Source: an uncultured Succiniclasticum sp.
GTDB taxonomy: Bacteria > Bacillota > Negativicutes > Acidaminococcales > Acidaminococcaceae
DNA length: 53,021 nt
Direction of reading: 5' to 3'
Assembly (NCBI GenBank): GCA_902801365.1
Contig: CADCHY010000009.1
Coordinates: 1 to 53,021, forward strand
This document shows positions 34,423-43,508 of this stretch, one piece after another (positions within the stretch are counted from its first letter, which is position 1; each line of letters starts with the position of its first letter). The position numbers and the translations under genes were made by a program. The notes below the pieces were generated by a model. The model was not told the origin of the DNA. It did no database searches and was given only the letters and a program-made list of their open reading frames with translations.

Positions 34423-36060
34423 ATGGATAAACCTGTTCTTATCATCGGCCACCAGCATCCGGATACAGACTCGGTCTGCTCGGCTATTGCCTATGCCTAT
34501 CTGAAAAAGCAGCAGGGCTGGAATGCGGAACCGGCCCGGGCGGGCAAGCTTAATCCGGAAACGGAGTTTGTGCTGGATTATTTTAAGATTCCGGTGCCCC
34601 GGCTGATTAATTATTTCTATCCTTCCCTGGAAGATATCAGGCTTCTGCAGACGCCGGCCGTGGGCATGCAGGCTACGCTGCGGGAAGCAGGCAAGCTGTT
34701 TGTTGAAAATCCCCGGCTGAAGTCCGTGCCGGTGCTGGACACAGAGGGAAATGTGGCCGGCATCATCACTGTAGGCGATTTGGCCAAACGTTATTACGAA
34801 GAGGAATCCATCAGGGAACTGGAGGATGGTTCCGTCAGCTATGCCAATATTGTCAGCACGTTGGAAGGCAGGCTGCTTTGCGGGGATATCGGGAAAACCT
34901 TTTCCGGCAAGATCAAGCTGGGCGCGTCTCAGACGGCGACTATTCTGGCGGATGTGGCGCCAGGGGATATGATTATCCTGGGGGACCGGGAAGATGTGCA
35001 TAAGGAACTGTTGGGAATCGGCGGCATCTGTCTGGTGCTGACCAGGAATACCCCTGTTTCGGAGGAAATTATCCGGCTGGCGGAAGCAAAGGATGATGTG
35101 ATTATCGTTACGCCCTTTGACAGTTACCGCACGGCGCGGCTGATCAACCAGAGCATTCCTGCGAAGCTGATCATGACGTCCCCGGTGGTCTGCTTCAATG
35201 AAACGGACCTGTTGGCAGATGTAAAAGAAAAAATCCTTTCGGCCAAATATGTAACCTATCCTGTGTTGCGAAAGGGAAAATATATCGGAATCATCGACCG
35301 GGGCATGATGTTGGAGCCGGAACGGCAGCAGGTCATCCTGGTGGATCACAACGAGCGGAGCCAGGCGGCGGAAGGCATTGAAGAAACGCAGATCCTGGAG
35401 ATAATCGACCACCACCGGCTGGGGGGGCTTACTACCGGCGCGCCGATTTACATCCGGCAGGAACCGGTGGGTTCCACGGCTACGATCATCGCCAACATGA
35501 TGTGGAACCATGACATAGGCATGCCGCCTAATATTGCGGGCATCCTGTTTGCCGCTATGGTTTCGGATACGCTGTATTTCCGTTCCCCTACTACGACGGA
35601 GGCGGACCGGGCAGCGGCCAAACGGCTGGCAGTACAGGCGGGCATTGAAGACCCGGAAGACTTTGCCATGCAGCTGTTGCGGGCAGGGAGTGTGCTGAAC
35701 ACCATGGCTCCGGCAGATATTATCCGCAACGACTTCAAGGAATTTGATTTCGGGGATGTGCGGGTCACGGTGAGCCAGATCAATATTATGGACCGGCAGC
35801 TGGCCATGGAAAAACTGCCGGAACTGCAAAAGGCTCTGGACGAATTCAGAAAACGTGAAAACTATGATATGTCACTGCTGATGGTGACGGATGTGCTGGG
35901 CGAAGCTACGGATCTTCTGGAGGCGGGGCCTCGGGACAGTGTGCTGGATCTGGCTTTTGGCGACCGGGACGCTGCAGGATACTACCATCTGCCTGGCGTT
36001 TTGAGCCGGAAAAAGCAGGTGATCCCGCCGCTGACGGAAGCTTTTAAGAAAATGGACTGA
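34423..36060 (+). CDS. CBS/DRTGG-domain manganese-dependent inorganic pyrophosphatase
   Basis: A 545-residue family II pyrophosphatase with a regulatory insert. The DHH domain opens with IIGHQHPDTDSVCSAIAYAY; residues about 75-300 hold CBS1, a DRTGG-type domain (GDIGKTFSGKIKLGASQTAT) and CBS2; the DHH domain resumes with ILVDHNERSQAAEG and EIIDHHRLGGL, and the C-terminal DHHA2 part ends with DAAGYYHLPGVLSRKKQVIP. CBS-PPases are inhibited by AMP/ADP and activated by ATP or Ap4A and help pull biosynthetic reactions. GGGAGG precedes the ATG. A ROK kinase follows 8 bases on. Confidence 0.9.
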   Translation: MDKPVLIIGHQHPDTDSVCSAIAYAYLKKQQGWNAEPARAGKLNPETEFVLDYFKIPVPRLINYFYPSLEDIRLLQTPAVGMQATLREAGKLFVENPRLKSVPVLDTEGNVAGIITVGDLAKRYYEEESIRELEDGSVSYANIVSTLEGRLLCGDIGKTFSGKIKLGASQTATILADVAPGDMIILGDREDVHKELLGIGGICLVLTRNTPVSEEIIRLAEAKDDVIIVTPFDSYRTARLINQSIPAKLIMTSPVVCFNETDLLADVKEKILSAKYVTYPVLRKGKYIGIIDRGMMLEPERQQVILVDHNERSQAAEGIEETQILEIIDHHRLGGLTTGAPIYIRQEPVGSTATIIANMMWNHDIGMPPNIAGILFAAMVSDTLYFRSPTTTEADRAAAKRLAVQAGIEDPEDFAMQLLRAGSVLNTMAPADIIRNDFKEFDFGDVRVTVSQINIMDRQLAMEKLPELQKALDEFRKRENYDMSLLMVTDVLGEATDLLEAGPRDSVLDLAFGDRDAAGYYHLPGVLSRKKQVIPPLTEAFKKMD

Positions 36061-36068
36061 GGATAAGC

Positions 36069-36956
36069 ATGAAACGTTACATGTGTTTTGATATTGGCGG
36101 TACCTCCGTGAAATTTGGCGTGGCCGGAGAAAGTGGCGCATTGCTGCATAAAGGCGAAATTCCCAATGTAATTACCCAAAAAGGTGTGGATGGGCTGGTG
36201 GAAAGTCTGGCTTCCGTCATGGAACAATATCAGCAGGAATACCGTCTGTATGGGATTGCAGTTTCTACTGCGGGCGTGGTCGATCCGGAAAAAGGTTTGA
36301 TTTTATATGCGCCGAAGTATTTTCCGGGCTATCCGGGTACGGCATTGGGAGAACGGCTGGAAAAACGTTGCGGTCTGCCCTGTACGGTGGAGAACGATGT
36401 AAACGCCGCGGCGCTGGGGGAATATTGGCTTGGCGCCGGACAAGGGGCGAAATCGCTGTTCTGTATTACTGTCGGAACCGGAATCGGCGGCTGTGCCCTG
36501 CTGGACGGCCGGGTGATCCATGGCGCGGCCTGCTTTGGCGGGGAAGCGGGACTGCAGCATATTACGCCGGAATGCACCTGGGAGGAGATGGCGTCCACCC
36601 GGGCGCTGGTCCGTAACGTGGCGAAGGCGAAAGGATTTTCGGAAACTGCGCTGGATGGGAGAAAAATTTTTGCCCTGGCACTAGACGGAGATGAAGAAGC
36701 TGCGGCTGCCATTGCCAGACAGATGGATGACCTTGCGACCGGCATCGCCAACATTTGTTATATTCTAAATCCGGAACGGATTATCGTAGGCGGCGGCATT
36801 GCCGCACAGGAAGCATATCTGTATCCGTTGCTGGATACAGCGTTGCGGGATAAACTGCTCCCACTGGTGTATGAAAAACTGACGCTGCGGTTTGCCGCGT
36901 TGCAAAATGATGCGGGCATGCTTGGCGCTCTTTATAATTTCTTAATGCGGCAGTAA
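36069..36956 (+). CDS. ROK-family sugar kinase-like protein
   Basis: A 295-residue ROK protein with the phosphate loop CFDIGGTSVKFGVAGESGA, the active-site ENDVNAAALGEYW and the ATP block TVGTGIGGCALLDGRV. In most ROK kinases the next segment contains a zinc site (CxCGxxGCxE); here it reads GEAGLQHITPECTWEEMAST with a single cysteine, so zinc is probably not bound there. It sits 8 bases after the pyrophosphatase gene and is probably co-transcribed. Substrate (glucose, N-acetylmannosamine or other) is not determinable. Confidence 0.85.
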   Translation: MKRYMCFDIGGTSVKFGVAGESGALLHKGEIPNVITQKGVDGLVESLASVMEQYQQEYRLYGIAVSTAGVVDPEKGLILYAPKYFPGYPGTALGERLEKRCGLPCTVENDVNAAALGEYWLGAGQGAKSLFCITVGTGIGGCALLDGRVIHGAACFGGEAGLQHITPECTWEEMASTRALVRNVAKAKGFSETALDGRKIFALALDGDEEAAAAIARQMDDLATGIANICYILNPERIIVGGGIAAQEAYLYPLLDTALRDKLLPLVYEKLTLRFAALQNDAGMLGALYNFLMRQ

Positions 36957-37019
36957 AAGTATTTGCCTGCCGGTCGTGTTGCAACGATTGACATTTTATA
37001 AAAATAAAAGAGTTTTCTC

Positions 37020-37048
37020 TTGACAAATATACCCCTATGGGGTATATT
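37020..37048 (+). promoter_or_regulatory. Copper-responsive promoter of csoR-copA
   Basis: TTGACA (37020-37025), a 17-base spacer and TATATT (37043-37048). A CsoR-type palindrome ATACCCC-TAT-GGGGTAT (37029-37045) fills the spacer and overlaps the -10, so a bound repressor would block RNA polymerase. Confidence 0.85.
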
Positions 37049-37064
37049 ATTTTTGCCCGGATGA

Positions 37065-37081
37065 ATACCCTATGGGGGTAT
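37065..37081. promoter_or_regulatory. Second CsoR-type operator
   Basis: ATACCCTATGGGGGTAT is a second, imperfect copy of the operator, 20 bases downstream of the first, at about the transcription start or early leader. Confidence 0.7.
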
Positions 37082-37101
37082 AGGAGAAGGATTCTGATAA
37101 G

Positions 37102-37182
37102 CAGTGGCCGGACTCTCACCGGCCGCTGTCGGGATGACGGAACTGCAGGCGGGGAGAAGGTCTGCAGTTCTCCTCCTTTTTT
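37102..37182 (+). promoter_or_regulatory. Leader with two hairpins, the second terminator-like
   Basis: CAGTGGCCGG / CCGGCCGCTG (37102-37111 with 37119-37128) makes a first 10-bp stem. GAACTGCAG / CTGCAGTTC (37140-37148 with 37162-37170) makes a second one, followed by TCCTCC and a six-T run (37177-37182). A terminator-like structure between the promoter and csoR suggests attenuation or a small leader RNA. Confidence 0.6.
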
Positions 37183-37203
37183 GTGAATGAAGAAGGTTTG
37201 AAA

Positions 37204-37575
37204 ATGGCAGAAGAAAAAAAATCCTGCTGCAATGTGGCAGCGGCTTCCGGTACGGGAGAGACCATGTCCGGGTCTTCCTGCTGTGATTGTGTGAAACACA
37301 AATACCGGGATGTTAACAGCAAAGAATACAAAAGCATGATTCGCCGCCTGAAACTGATCGAAGGTCAGGTCCGGGGAATCGAAAAGATGGTGGAAGAGGA
37401 CCGTTACTGTATCGACATTCTCATTCAGGTCAGCGCAATCCAAAGCGCGCTGAACGCTTTCAACAAAGAATTGTTAGCCCAGCATATCCACGGTTGTGTG
37501 GTGGATGATATCCGTAACGGAAAGGATGAAGTAGTAGATGAGCTGGTGGCAGCGGTGCAGAAGCTGATGAAGTAA
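37204..37575 (+). CDS. csoR: CsoR-family copper-sensing repressor with Cys-rich N-terminus
   Basis: A 123-residue all-helical repressor that releases DNA when Cu(I) binds. The core is MIRRLKLIEGQVRGIEKMVE, with the copper ligands Cys in RYCIDILIQV and His/Cys in HIHGCVV. The N-terminal 35 residues add Cys8, Cys9, Cys26, Cys27 and Cys29, which the classical CsoR lacks and which may bind metal. The ATG at 37204 follows GAAGG by 8 bases. Matching operators stand upstream and copA follows. Confidence 0.88.
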   Translation: MAEEKKSCCNVAAASGTGETMSGSSCCDCVKHKYRDVNSKEYKSMIRRLKLIEGQVRGIEKMVEEDRYCIDILIQVSAIQSALNAFNKELLAQHIHGCVVDDIRNGKDEVVDELVAAVQKLMK

Positions 37576-37674
37576 GATGAATCTGCAGGCAGGTGTTTGT
37601 CTGCATAAAGGGAAACAGAGTAACGTAACAAAAAATGCGATTGCAGCCGAACCGTTGCAAGCAGAAAGGCAGTT

Positions 37675-40380
37675 ATGAAAAAAGAAAAATATATCGTTAC
37701 GGGTATGACCTGCAGCGCCTGCTCCAGCCGTGTGGAAAAAGCGGTGAGCAAGCTGGAGGGAATTGGAAAAGCCAGTGTGAACCTGCTGACCAATTCCATG
37801 CAGGTGGAATATGACGAAACGAAATTAAACGAAGCGAATATTGTTCAGGCTGTAGTGGATGCAGGCTACGGCGCCGAACGGGTGGAAACGGGCCACAGCA
37901 GTAAAACGAAGAATGATTCAATCGTCGGCGCAGCAGCAGGCAAAGCAGTCGATACTTCTTCTGCAAAAGCAAAAAAACCGGAAGAAAACCCGGCGGTGAA
38001 AGCAGCGAGGGAAGCTATTGCGGAAATGCATCACCGGCTTATGTGGTCGCTGGTATTTTTAATTCCGATGCTGATTCTTTCCATGACGCCTATGTTTGCA
38101 AAATTTTTCGGATTTGCGGTTCCGGATATTTTGCAGAATTATTTTTACGGAACCAATAATGCAATCTGGCTGGCTTTTACGGAATTTATCCTGGTACTGC
38201 CTATTCTGATTAGCAATAAAAAGTTTTTTATCAGCGGATTCAAGAGCCTGGCCATGGGCGGCCCCAATATGGACACACTGGTGGCGGTGGGTTCCGGCGC
38301 AGCGCTGCTTTACGGAATCTTTGCCATCTACCGTATCGGCTGGGGCCTGGGCCACGGCAATGCGGCGCTGGTGAATTTGTACCGCATGAATCTGTATTTT
38401 GAATCGGCCGGTATGATCGTTACCCTGATTACGTTCGGCAAGTGGCTGGAAGCACGTTCCAAAGGCCGCACCTCCAGCGCCATTGAAAAACTGATGGACC
38501 TGGCGCCGAAACAGGCTGCGGTCATCCGTGACGGCGCGGAAATTGTCATTCCGGCGGAAGAACTGGTGGAAGGCGATGAAATCGTGGTGCGCCCCGGCGA
38601 AAGCATTCCGGCAGACGGGGTGATCATCAGCGGTACTACCAGCGTAGACGAAGCGGCCATTACCGGGGAGAGCATCCCGGTGGAAAAACAGCCGGGAGAT
38701 ACAGTCATCAGCGCCACCATCAATAAAACCGGGTTTATTCATTTTACAGCCCAACGGGTAGGGGAAGACAGCACAATCAGCCAGATTATCCGGCTGGTGG
38801 ACGAAGCCAGCAGCAGCAAGGCCCCCATTGCACGCATGGCGGATAAAATAGCCGGTGTATTTGTACCGGTTGTCATGCTCATTGCACTGGCAACCTGCAT
38901 CTTCTGGCTGCTGTGGGGCGAAAGTTTTGAATTTGCCTTCAGCTGTGCCATCAGCGTGCTGGTCATCAGTTGTCCCTGCGCGCTGGGTCTGGCCACGCCG
39001 GTGGCTATTATGGTGGGGACCGGCAAAGGCGCGGAGAACGGTATCCTGATTAAATCCGGGGAAGCGCTGGAAACAGCACATAATCTGGATACGGTAGTGC
39101 TGGATAAGACGGGTACCATTACGGAAGGCAGGCCCCGGGTCACCGATGTGATTTTGCTTCGCGGCGCCGCCGATGAAAAGAATCCGGACTTTGCGGCGCT
39201 TCTTACTGCAGCGGCAGGACTGGAGCATGGCAGCAGTCATCCCCTGGCAGGCGCAGTGATGGAATATACAGCGGAAAAGCAGGTTGCAATTCCGAAGATG
39301 GATAATTTTGTAACGCTTTTCGGAAAAGGCGTCCAGGCGGAACAAAACGGAAGCACATTTTACGCAGGCAATGTGACGTTGATGGAAGAAGCCGGCATTG
39401 ACATTGCTGCGGTATCCGGCCAGCTGGATAAGCTGGCGGATGAAGGCAAGACTCCGCTGCTGTTTGCGCAAGATAAAGAACTGCTGGGCATCATTGCCGT
39501 GGCGGACAGGGAAAAGGTAACCAGCCGTCAGGCTATTGCGGAATTTAAAAAACTGGGCATCAATGTGGTGATGTTGACCGGCGACAATCAGCGGACGGCG
39601 GAAGCCATTCAGAAACGGATGGATATTCCCCGGGTCATTGCCGGTGTGCTGCCGGAAGGAAAAGAAAAGGTGATTGCTGATCTGCAGGCGGAAGGCCATA
39701 GGGTTGCAATGATCGGCGACGGCATCAACGACGCGCCGGCGCTGGCGCGGGCGGATGTAGGTATCGCCATCGGCGCCGGTACGGATGTGGCCATTGAAAG
39801 CGCGGATATCGTACTGATGAAAAGCGACTTGCTGGATGCGGTTGATGCGGTACGCCTCAGTAAAGATGTTATCAAAAAAATAAAAGAAGGTCTATTCTGG
39901 GCCTTCTTCTACAATGTGGTCTGTATTCCGGTGGCGGCAGGTGCGCTGGTGCACTGGGGCATCCATCTCAATCCCATGTTCGGAGCCGCGGCCATGAGTC
40001 TGAGTTCCGTTTCGGTGGTGACTAACGCGTTGCGGCTGAAAGGCTTTAAACCTACCACGCCAGAGGAGAACGAAGCAGTAACGGAAAACGGAATTGTGCA
40101 GTTGCAAAGTCTGGGCATGGTACCGGTTAATGCCGGTAAAGATAATAAAAATATAAGTATTACAGGAGGTTCAATTATGGAAAAAGTATTAAAGGTAGAA
40201 GGTATGATGTGTGCACATTGCCAGAAACATGTAACTAACGCGCTGGCAAAGCTGGATGGTGTAACTTCGGTAGACGTTAGTCTGGAAGCTAAAACTGCTA
40301 CGGTAAAGGCTGACCGCGATATTCCGGTGGCTGAATTTGAAAAGGCAATTACTGAAGCAGGATATGAGCTGGTGAAGTAA
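37675..40380 (+). CDS. copA: Cu(I)-exporting P1B-type ATPase fused to a CopZ-like domain
   Basis: A 901-residue copper pump. An N-terminal heavy-metal domain ([15 protein letters not shown], about 8-70) precedes eight TM helices; the actuator TGES is in [12 protein letters not shown], the metal-transport motif is [13 protein letters not shown], the phosphorylation site is DKTGTITEG, and the hinge is [16 protein letters not shown]. After the last TM pair, a hydrophilic linker (about 800-834) leads in frame into a second heavy-metal domain with MMCAHCQ (835-901). It exports excess Cu(I), with CsoR as regulator. GCAGAAAGGCAGTT precedes the ATG. The linker looks like former intergenic DNA; see the nested copZ entry. 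Confidence 0.92.
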   Translation: MKKEKYIVTGMTCSACSSRVEKAVSKLEGIGKASVNLLTNSMQVEYDETKLNEANIVQAVVDAGYGAERVETGHSSKTKNDSIVGAAAGKAVDTSSAKAKKPEENPAVKAAREAIAEMHHRLMWSLVFLIPMLILSMTPMFAKFFGFAVPDILQNYFYGTNNAIWLAFTEFILVLPILISNKKFFISGFKSLAMGGPNMDTLVAVGSGAALLYGIFAIYRIGWGLGHGNAALVNLYRMNLYFESAGMIVTLITFGKWLEARSKGRTSSAIEKLMDLAPKQAAVIRDGAEIVIPAEELVEGDEIVVRPGESIPADGVIISGTTSVDEAAITGESIPVEKQPGDTVISATINKTGFIHFTAQRVGEDSTISQIIRLVDEASSSKAPIARMADKIAGVFVPVVMLIALATCIFWLLWGESFEFAFSCAISVLVISCPCALGLATPVAIMVGTGKGAENGILIKSGEALETAHNLDTVVLDKTGTITEGRPRVTDVILLRGAADEKNPDFAALLTAAAGLEHGSSHPLAGAVMEYTAEKQVAIPKMDNFVTLFGKGVQAEQNGSTFYAGNVTLMEEAGIDIAAVSGQLDKLADEGKTPLLFAQDKELLGIIAVADREKVTSRQAIAEFKKLGINVVMLTGDNQRTAEAIQKRMDIPRVIAGVLPEGKEKVIADLQAEGHRVAMIGDGINDAPALARADVGIAIGAGTDVAIESADIVLMKSDLLDAVDAVRLSKDVIKKIKEGLFWAFFYNVVCIPVAAGALVHWGIHLNPMFGAAAMSLSSVSVVTNALRLKGFKPTTPEENEAVTENGIVQLQSLGMVPVNAGKDNKNISITGGSIMEKVLKVEGMMCAHCQKHVTNALAKLDGVTSVDVSLEAKTATVKADRDIPVAEFEKAITEAGYELVK
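40177..40380 (+). CDS. copZ: Nested CopZ-like copper chaperone inside the 3' end of copA
   Basis: An in-frame ATG at 40177 is preceded by ACAGGAGGTTCAATT, a near-perfect Shine-Dalgarno with about 7 bases of spacing. Starting there gives a 67-residue protein with the size and CxxC ([12 protein letters not shown]) of CopZ, which hands Cu(I) to CopA. It ends at the copA stop. So both a CopA-CopZ fusion and a free chaperone could be made. A separate copZ is common after copA in related genomes; here no stop codon separates them. An assembly or base error that removed a stop is the other explanation. Confidence 0.6.
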   Translation: MEKVLKVEGMMCAHCQKHVTNALAKLDGVTSVDVSLEAKTATVKADRDIPVAEFEKAITEAGYELVK

Positions 40381-40404
40381 AATTTGTTTTTGTAACCACT
40401 TTTG

Positions 40405-40451
40405 AAAAAGGCTTCGCAAAAACGTTCACTAAGTTTTGCTTCGGCCTTTTT
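40405..40451 (+). terminator. Terminator of the copper operon
   Basis: AAAAAGGC (40405-40412) pairs with GCCTTTTT (40444-40451), with inner GCAAAA/TTTTGC pairing. Confidence 0.75.
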
Positions 40452-40480
40452 CCTGACAAGCTAATATTATTGTTTCCCCA

Positions 40481-40513
40481 AAAACCTGATGCGAGAAAAC
40501 ATCAGGTTTTTTT
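40481..40513. terminator. Bidirectional terminator, copA / diaminopropionate lyase
   Basis: AAAACCTGATG (40481-40491) pairs with CATCAGGTTTT (40500-40510), T-run to 40513, and an AAAA track gives a T-run on the minus strand too. Confidence 0.8.
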
Positions 40514-40527
40514 AGCGTTCAAAATAA

Positions 40528-41733
40528 TTAATTCTGTTTTATATGAGGGATTCCGTACACGATTCTCTGATAGCCTTCCGGATCGGTATCGCCTTCCGTG
40601 TTGATTAACAAGATTCTCGAATCCGCGTTGATACGGAACAGGTTACGTAACGCTTCGTCCTGCAGGATCCGTTTGGTTAGTCCGAATGTCACAGCTCCGG
40701 ATTCTCCGGCGACGATTGCATTGTCACTGCCAACCGGGTTTGCATAGGCACGCATGCCTTCTTCCGTGATGATATCCTCACAGGCACAGAAGAAAGTCGA
40801 CTTGTCCCGGATAGCAGGCCAGGTCACCCGGCAGGGTGTGCCGCAGTTCAGTCCCGCCATAATGGTTGAAGGGTTTCCTTCTATAGTGTGAGCCTGCCCA
40901 TCTCCGGCTTTCACAGATTGATAGATGCAGGCGGCTTCCACAGGTTCAACAATAGTAATATTAGGAGGTTTTTCGCGGTAGCAGGATTGAAGAAACTCCA
41001 TAACGCCGCCGGCCATGGCTCCGACGCCTGCCTGCAGAAAAACGTGGGTTGGAATAATATGTCCCAACTGTTCTACGGTTTCTGCCGCCAGGGTCAGGTA
41101 GCCGTCGATAATCCATTCCGGATACTGTTCATAACCGTCCCAGGCAGTGTCCTGAATCAGTATCCAACCATTTTTGAGTGCCAGGTTCCAGGAATGTTCT
41201 ACCGCCTGATCATAATTAAATTCTGTAATTTCCGCAGTGGCGTTGCCGGCTTTTTCAATGGCAACGCGCCGCGCTTCCACAGAACCTTTTGGCATAAATA
41301 CAGTGGCGTTGCAGCCGAACAGTTTTGCGGCCCAAGAAACACCCTTGCCGTGATTGCCGTCCGTAGCCGTGACAAAATGGATTTTGGCGCACTGCTTCCG
41401 GACTTCGTCTTTCCGGAAGTAACGGTAATCAACGGTTTTGTAATTCAGCCCCAGCTTTTCGCAGAGGATGCGGAACATGGCGTAGCTTCCGCCGAGGCCT
41501 TTAAAAGCGTTAAGACCGAAACGGTTCGATTCGTCCTTGCAGTATATGCCTGAAATTCCAGTGGCAGCGGCTTGCTCCTGTAACACAATCAAGGGGGCAG
41601 GCGTATAACCGGGCAGGCTTTTGTGAAAACGGATCACATCTGCAGCCACGGCTTTGTCAAAACGTACATATTGGTTTGCCTGCGTTAAACTTTTATTTTT
41701 CAGGATGCGGAAATCTTTGAACCGGTATTCCAT
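40528..41733 (-). CDS. dpaL: Diaminopropionate ammonia-lyase
   Basis: A 401-residue fold-type II PLP enzyme that splits 2,3-diaminopropionate into pyruvate and two ammonia. The PLP lysine is Lys78 in RFGLNAFKGLGGSYAMF; TDGNHGKGVSWAAKLFGC and the glycine-rich end GLNCGTPCRVTWP match YgeX/DpaL better than threonine dehydratases. The ATG at 41733 follows GGAGA by 9 bases; the ATG at 41742 is too close to that site. Single gene; no ygeW/ygeY neighbours as in the E. coli cluster. Confidence 0.85.
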   Translation of the reverse strand: MEYRFKDFRILKNKSLTQANQYVRFDKAVAADVIRFHKSLPGYTPAPLIVLQEQAAATGISGIYCKDESNRFGLNAFKGLGGSYAMFRILCEKLGLNYKTVDYRYFRKDEVRKQCAKIHFVTATDGNHGKGVSWAAKLFGCNATVFMPKGSVEARRVAIEKAGNATAEITEFNYDQAVEHSWNLALKNGWILIQDTAWDGYEQYPEWIIDGYLTLAAETVEQLGHIIPTHVFLQAGVGAMAGGVMEFLQSCYREKPPNITIVEPVEAACIYQSVKAGDGQAHTIEGNPSTIMAGLNCGTPCRVTWPAIRDKSTFFCACEDIITEEGMRAYANPVGSDNAIVAGESGAVTFGLTKRILQDEALRNLFRINADSRILLINTEGDTDPEGYQRIVYGIPHIKQN

Positions 41734-41810
41734 AAGAATCATTCTCCGCGATTGCTTCAGTGGTCATTCAGTGGTTAAGTAAAGCTGAAACTTCTTATGC
41801 TTACTATTAT

Positions 41811-42665
41811 CTAGAGCAAACCACCCGGTACTTCCAGCGGGTCGGGACCGTAATCGTTGGGGCCGTCCGTTCCTTTGAAGAACAGAAGGTAGATTCCCAA
41901 AACAAGATTTACTAACGGAACAAACACGCCGACGCACCACCAGGCCGGACGGTTCAGATCGTGCAGACGCCGGACTATAAGCATGAAACTGGGGATCAAG
42001 GCAGCAATCGAAATAATAGTTCCCAGCATGGCAATTGCGCTGCTATTCATTGAAACGGCGATCATGGTGATTAAATTTGTAATGATTGAAACGGCTGCTC
42101 CAAGCGCAAGGGCACGGAAGAAGTAACGCTTGCGGTTCAGGCGGTTATCGTAACGCAGGAACATGGACTGCAGGTCTTTGTCCGGTTCGTATTTGGGGAC
42201 TGTTCCGCCCCGGGCAAATTCTTCTTTGTGGATGTAATCAGTATGTGGAAAGGCCTGTTCGGCTTCCTGTCGCAGAGAAGAATGCGAAGGCCTGTTGTCT
42301 TTTGGCGCTTCTTCATGAAAAGGCTGAGGGTCCGGGGGTGTCTGTTCCCGGGGCGGGACGAAAGCATCCTGCGGTTTTTCAGGCACCGGGTCTGGATGAA
42401 TTGCTCCCAACGTGGCAGCTGTTGCGGCACCGGCAACACCGGATACTGCGGAAGAAGTGTCGGAAATTGCAGATGTTGTGGAAGGATTACCGGTCGGGGC
42501 ATTTGCCGGAGATGTATTTGCGGAGGCATTTTCAGGGAATGAATTGGGCGTAGTCGCGGTTGCCGGCGCTGTCGCTTCAGTCTGTTTTATCGGTGCTCCG
42601 CAGTTTGGACAGAATTTGTTTTCGCTTTTTAAGGGTGAACCGCAGTTCTCACAAAAATTAGCCAT
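41811..42665 (-). CDS. Zinc-ribbon DUF805 membrane protein
   Basis: A 284-residue protein. An N-terminal zinc ribbon (Cys5, Cys8, Cys19, Cys22 in NFCENCGSPLKSENKFCPNCG) is followed by a long low-complexity A/T/P/S-rich linker (about 28-150). The C-terminal 110 residues have TM helices and RRLHDLNRPAWW, which marks DUF805, ending with FKGTDGPNDYGPDPL. The function of DUF805 is unknown. GAGGAGG is 8 bases from the ATG. Confidence 0.8.
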   Translation of the reverse strand: MANFCENCGSPLKSENKFCPNCGAPIKQTEATAPATATTPNSFPENASANTSPANAPTGNPSTTSAISDTSSAVSGVAGAATAATLGAIHPDPVPEKPQDAFVPPREQTPPDPQPFHEEAPKDNRPSHSSLRQEAEQAFPHTDYIHKEEFARGGTVPKYEPDKDLQSMFLRYDNRLNRKRYFFRALALGAAVSIITNLITMIAVSMNSSAIAMLGTIISIAALIPSFMLIVRRLHDLNRPAWWCVGVFVPLVNLVLGIYLLFFKGTDGPNDYGPDPLEVPGGLL

Positions 42666-42856
42666 AAGTTTTTCCTCCTCGTTTACAGTTTATGAAATAA
42701 ATATATAAAAATCAACGCACAGAATAACAACTATTCAATTATATTCTATACTATCGGGCAGATATATGTAAATGCAACCTATTAAAAATATTAAGGTGTA
42801 CTGTGGTGCAATTTCCCGGGGAATATTGTAAAATTGAACTGCAGGAGGGAATTATC

Positions 42857-43279
42857 ATGAAAAAAATACTAACGCTTTCAATTATTTTTTCACTGGTGAT
42901 TACAGGTGTGTGCTTTGCGGAGAAAAGCAAGCTGAAAAAGAAAACATGGACCCCGGTACAGACAAGAGTAGAAAACTTATTGGAAGTCCAGGACTTTTAC
43001 AATCACAAGGAAGTGTACCACGAAGGCGATAAACAGGTCGGTCTGTGGTTTGTCACGTTTATTCCCAATCAGAAAGGCGTGGCACATTCCTATTTTTATG
43101 AGGCAGTAGTTATGGACTACGGGACTGGAAGGTACAGGATTATCCGTGCTTATCAGGCAGACAGGAAAAACAAGAAAGTCAAGACGTCTGATCAGCGTTT
43201 TATAGATGCGGAATGGAAAGGTATTGCCGGAACAAAGTATGAAACGCTGTACCACAGAATGAAACCCTCGATTTGGTGA
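42857..43279 (+). CDS. Small secreted protein of unknown function
   Basis: A 140-residue protein with a signal peptide (KKILTLSIIFSLVITGVCFA, cleavage likely after FA). The mature part includes KKKTWTPVQTRVENLLEVQD and EAVVMDYGTGRYRIIRAYQA. No family is recognised. GCAGGAGGGAATTATC precedes the ATG at 42857; the longer frame from 42803 would destroy the signal peptide. Confidence 0.7.
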   Translation: MKKILTLSIIFSLVITGVCFAEKSKLKKKTWTPVQTRVENLLEVQDFYNHKEVYHEGDKQVGLWFVTFIPNQKGVAHSYFYEAVVMDYGTGRYRIIRAYQADRKNKKVKTSDQRFIDAEWKGIAGTKYETLYHRMKPSIW

Positions 43280-43287
43280 GAAAGCTA

Positions 43288-43316
43288 TTGACAAAGCACC
43301 CTTTTTTCCGTATAAT
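43288..43316 (+). promoter_or_regulatory. Promoter of tRNA-Ala
   Basis: TTGACA (43288-43293), exactly 17 bases, TATAAT (43311-43316): full consensus, 19 bases before the tRNA. Confidence 0.88.
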
Positions 43317-43334
43317 ATCGCTTGTAAAGCTTTC

Positions 43335-43410
<76 letters not shown>

Positions 43411-43418
43411 GAATCCAT

Positions 43419-43452
43419 GCGGGTTTGCGAATTTTCGCAAACCCGCTTTTTT
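43419..43452 (+). terminator. Terminator of tRNA-Ala
   Basis: A 13-bp perfect stem (43419-43431 with 43434-43446) and a TTTTTT tail. Confidence 0.88.
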
Positions 43453-43457
43453 ACGTT

Positions 43458-43487
43458 TCCATAGCACTCCATAGCAGTTCATAGCGT
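43458..43487. repeat. Three CATAGC repeats at exact 10-base spacing
   Basis: CATAGC occurs at 43460, 43470 and 43480, each ten bases apart, i.e. about one helical turn, just after the tRNA-Ala terminator and at the left edge of the accessory region. Confidence 0.5.
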
Positions 43488-43508
43488 ACAAAGAATAATT
43501 GTTGAAAT

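Noticed and set aside
34393..35829. Long minus-strand open frame antisense to the pyrophosphatase gene
   Set aside because: It is the shadow of a GC-biased gene; its protein is rich in His, Arg and Gln with no domain, while the plus strand has clear DHH, CBS and DRTGG motifs.
38059..39699. Long minus-strand open frame antisense to copA
   Set aside because: Same reason: shadow frame of a P-type ATPase with all motifs present on the plus strand.
43458..43487. CRISPR array
   Set aside because: Only three six-base words at ten-base spacing; far too short for repeats and spacers. No other CRISPR-like array or cas gene was seen in the window.
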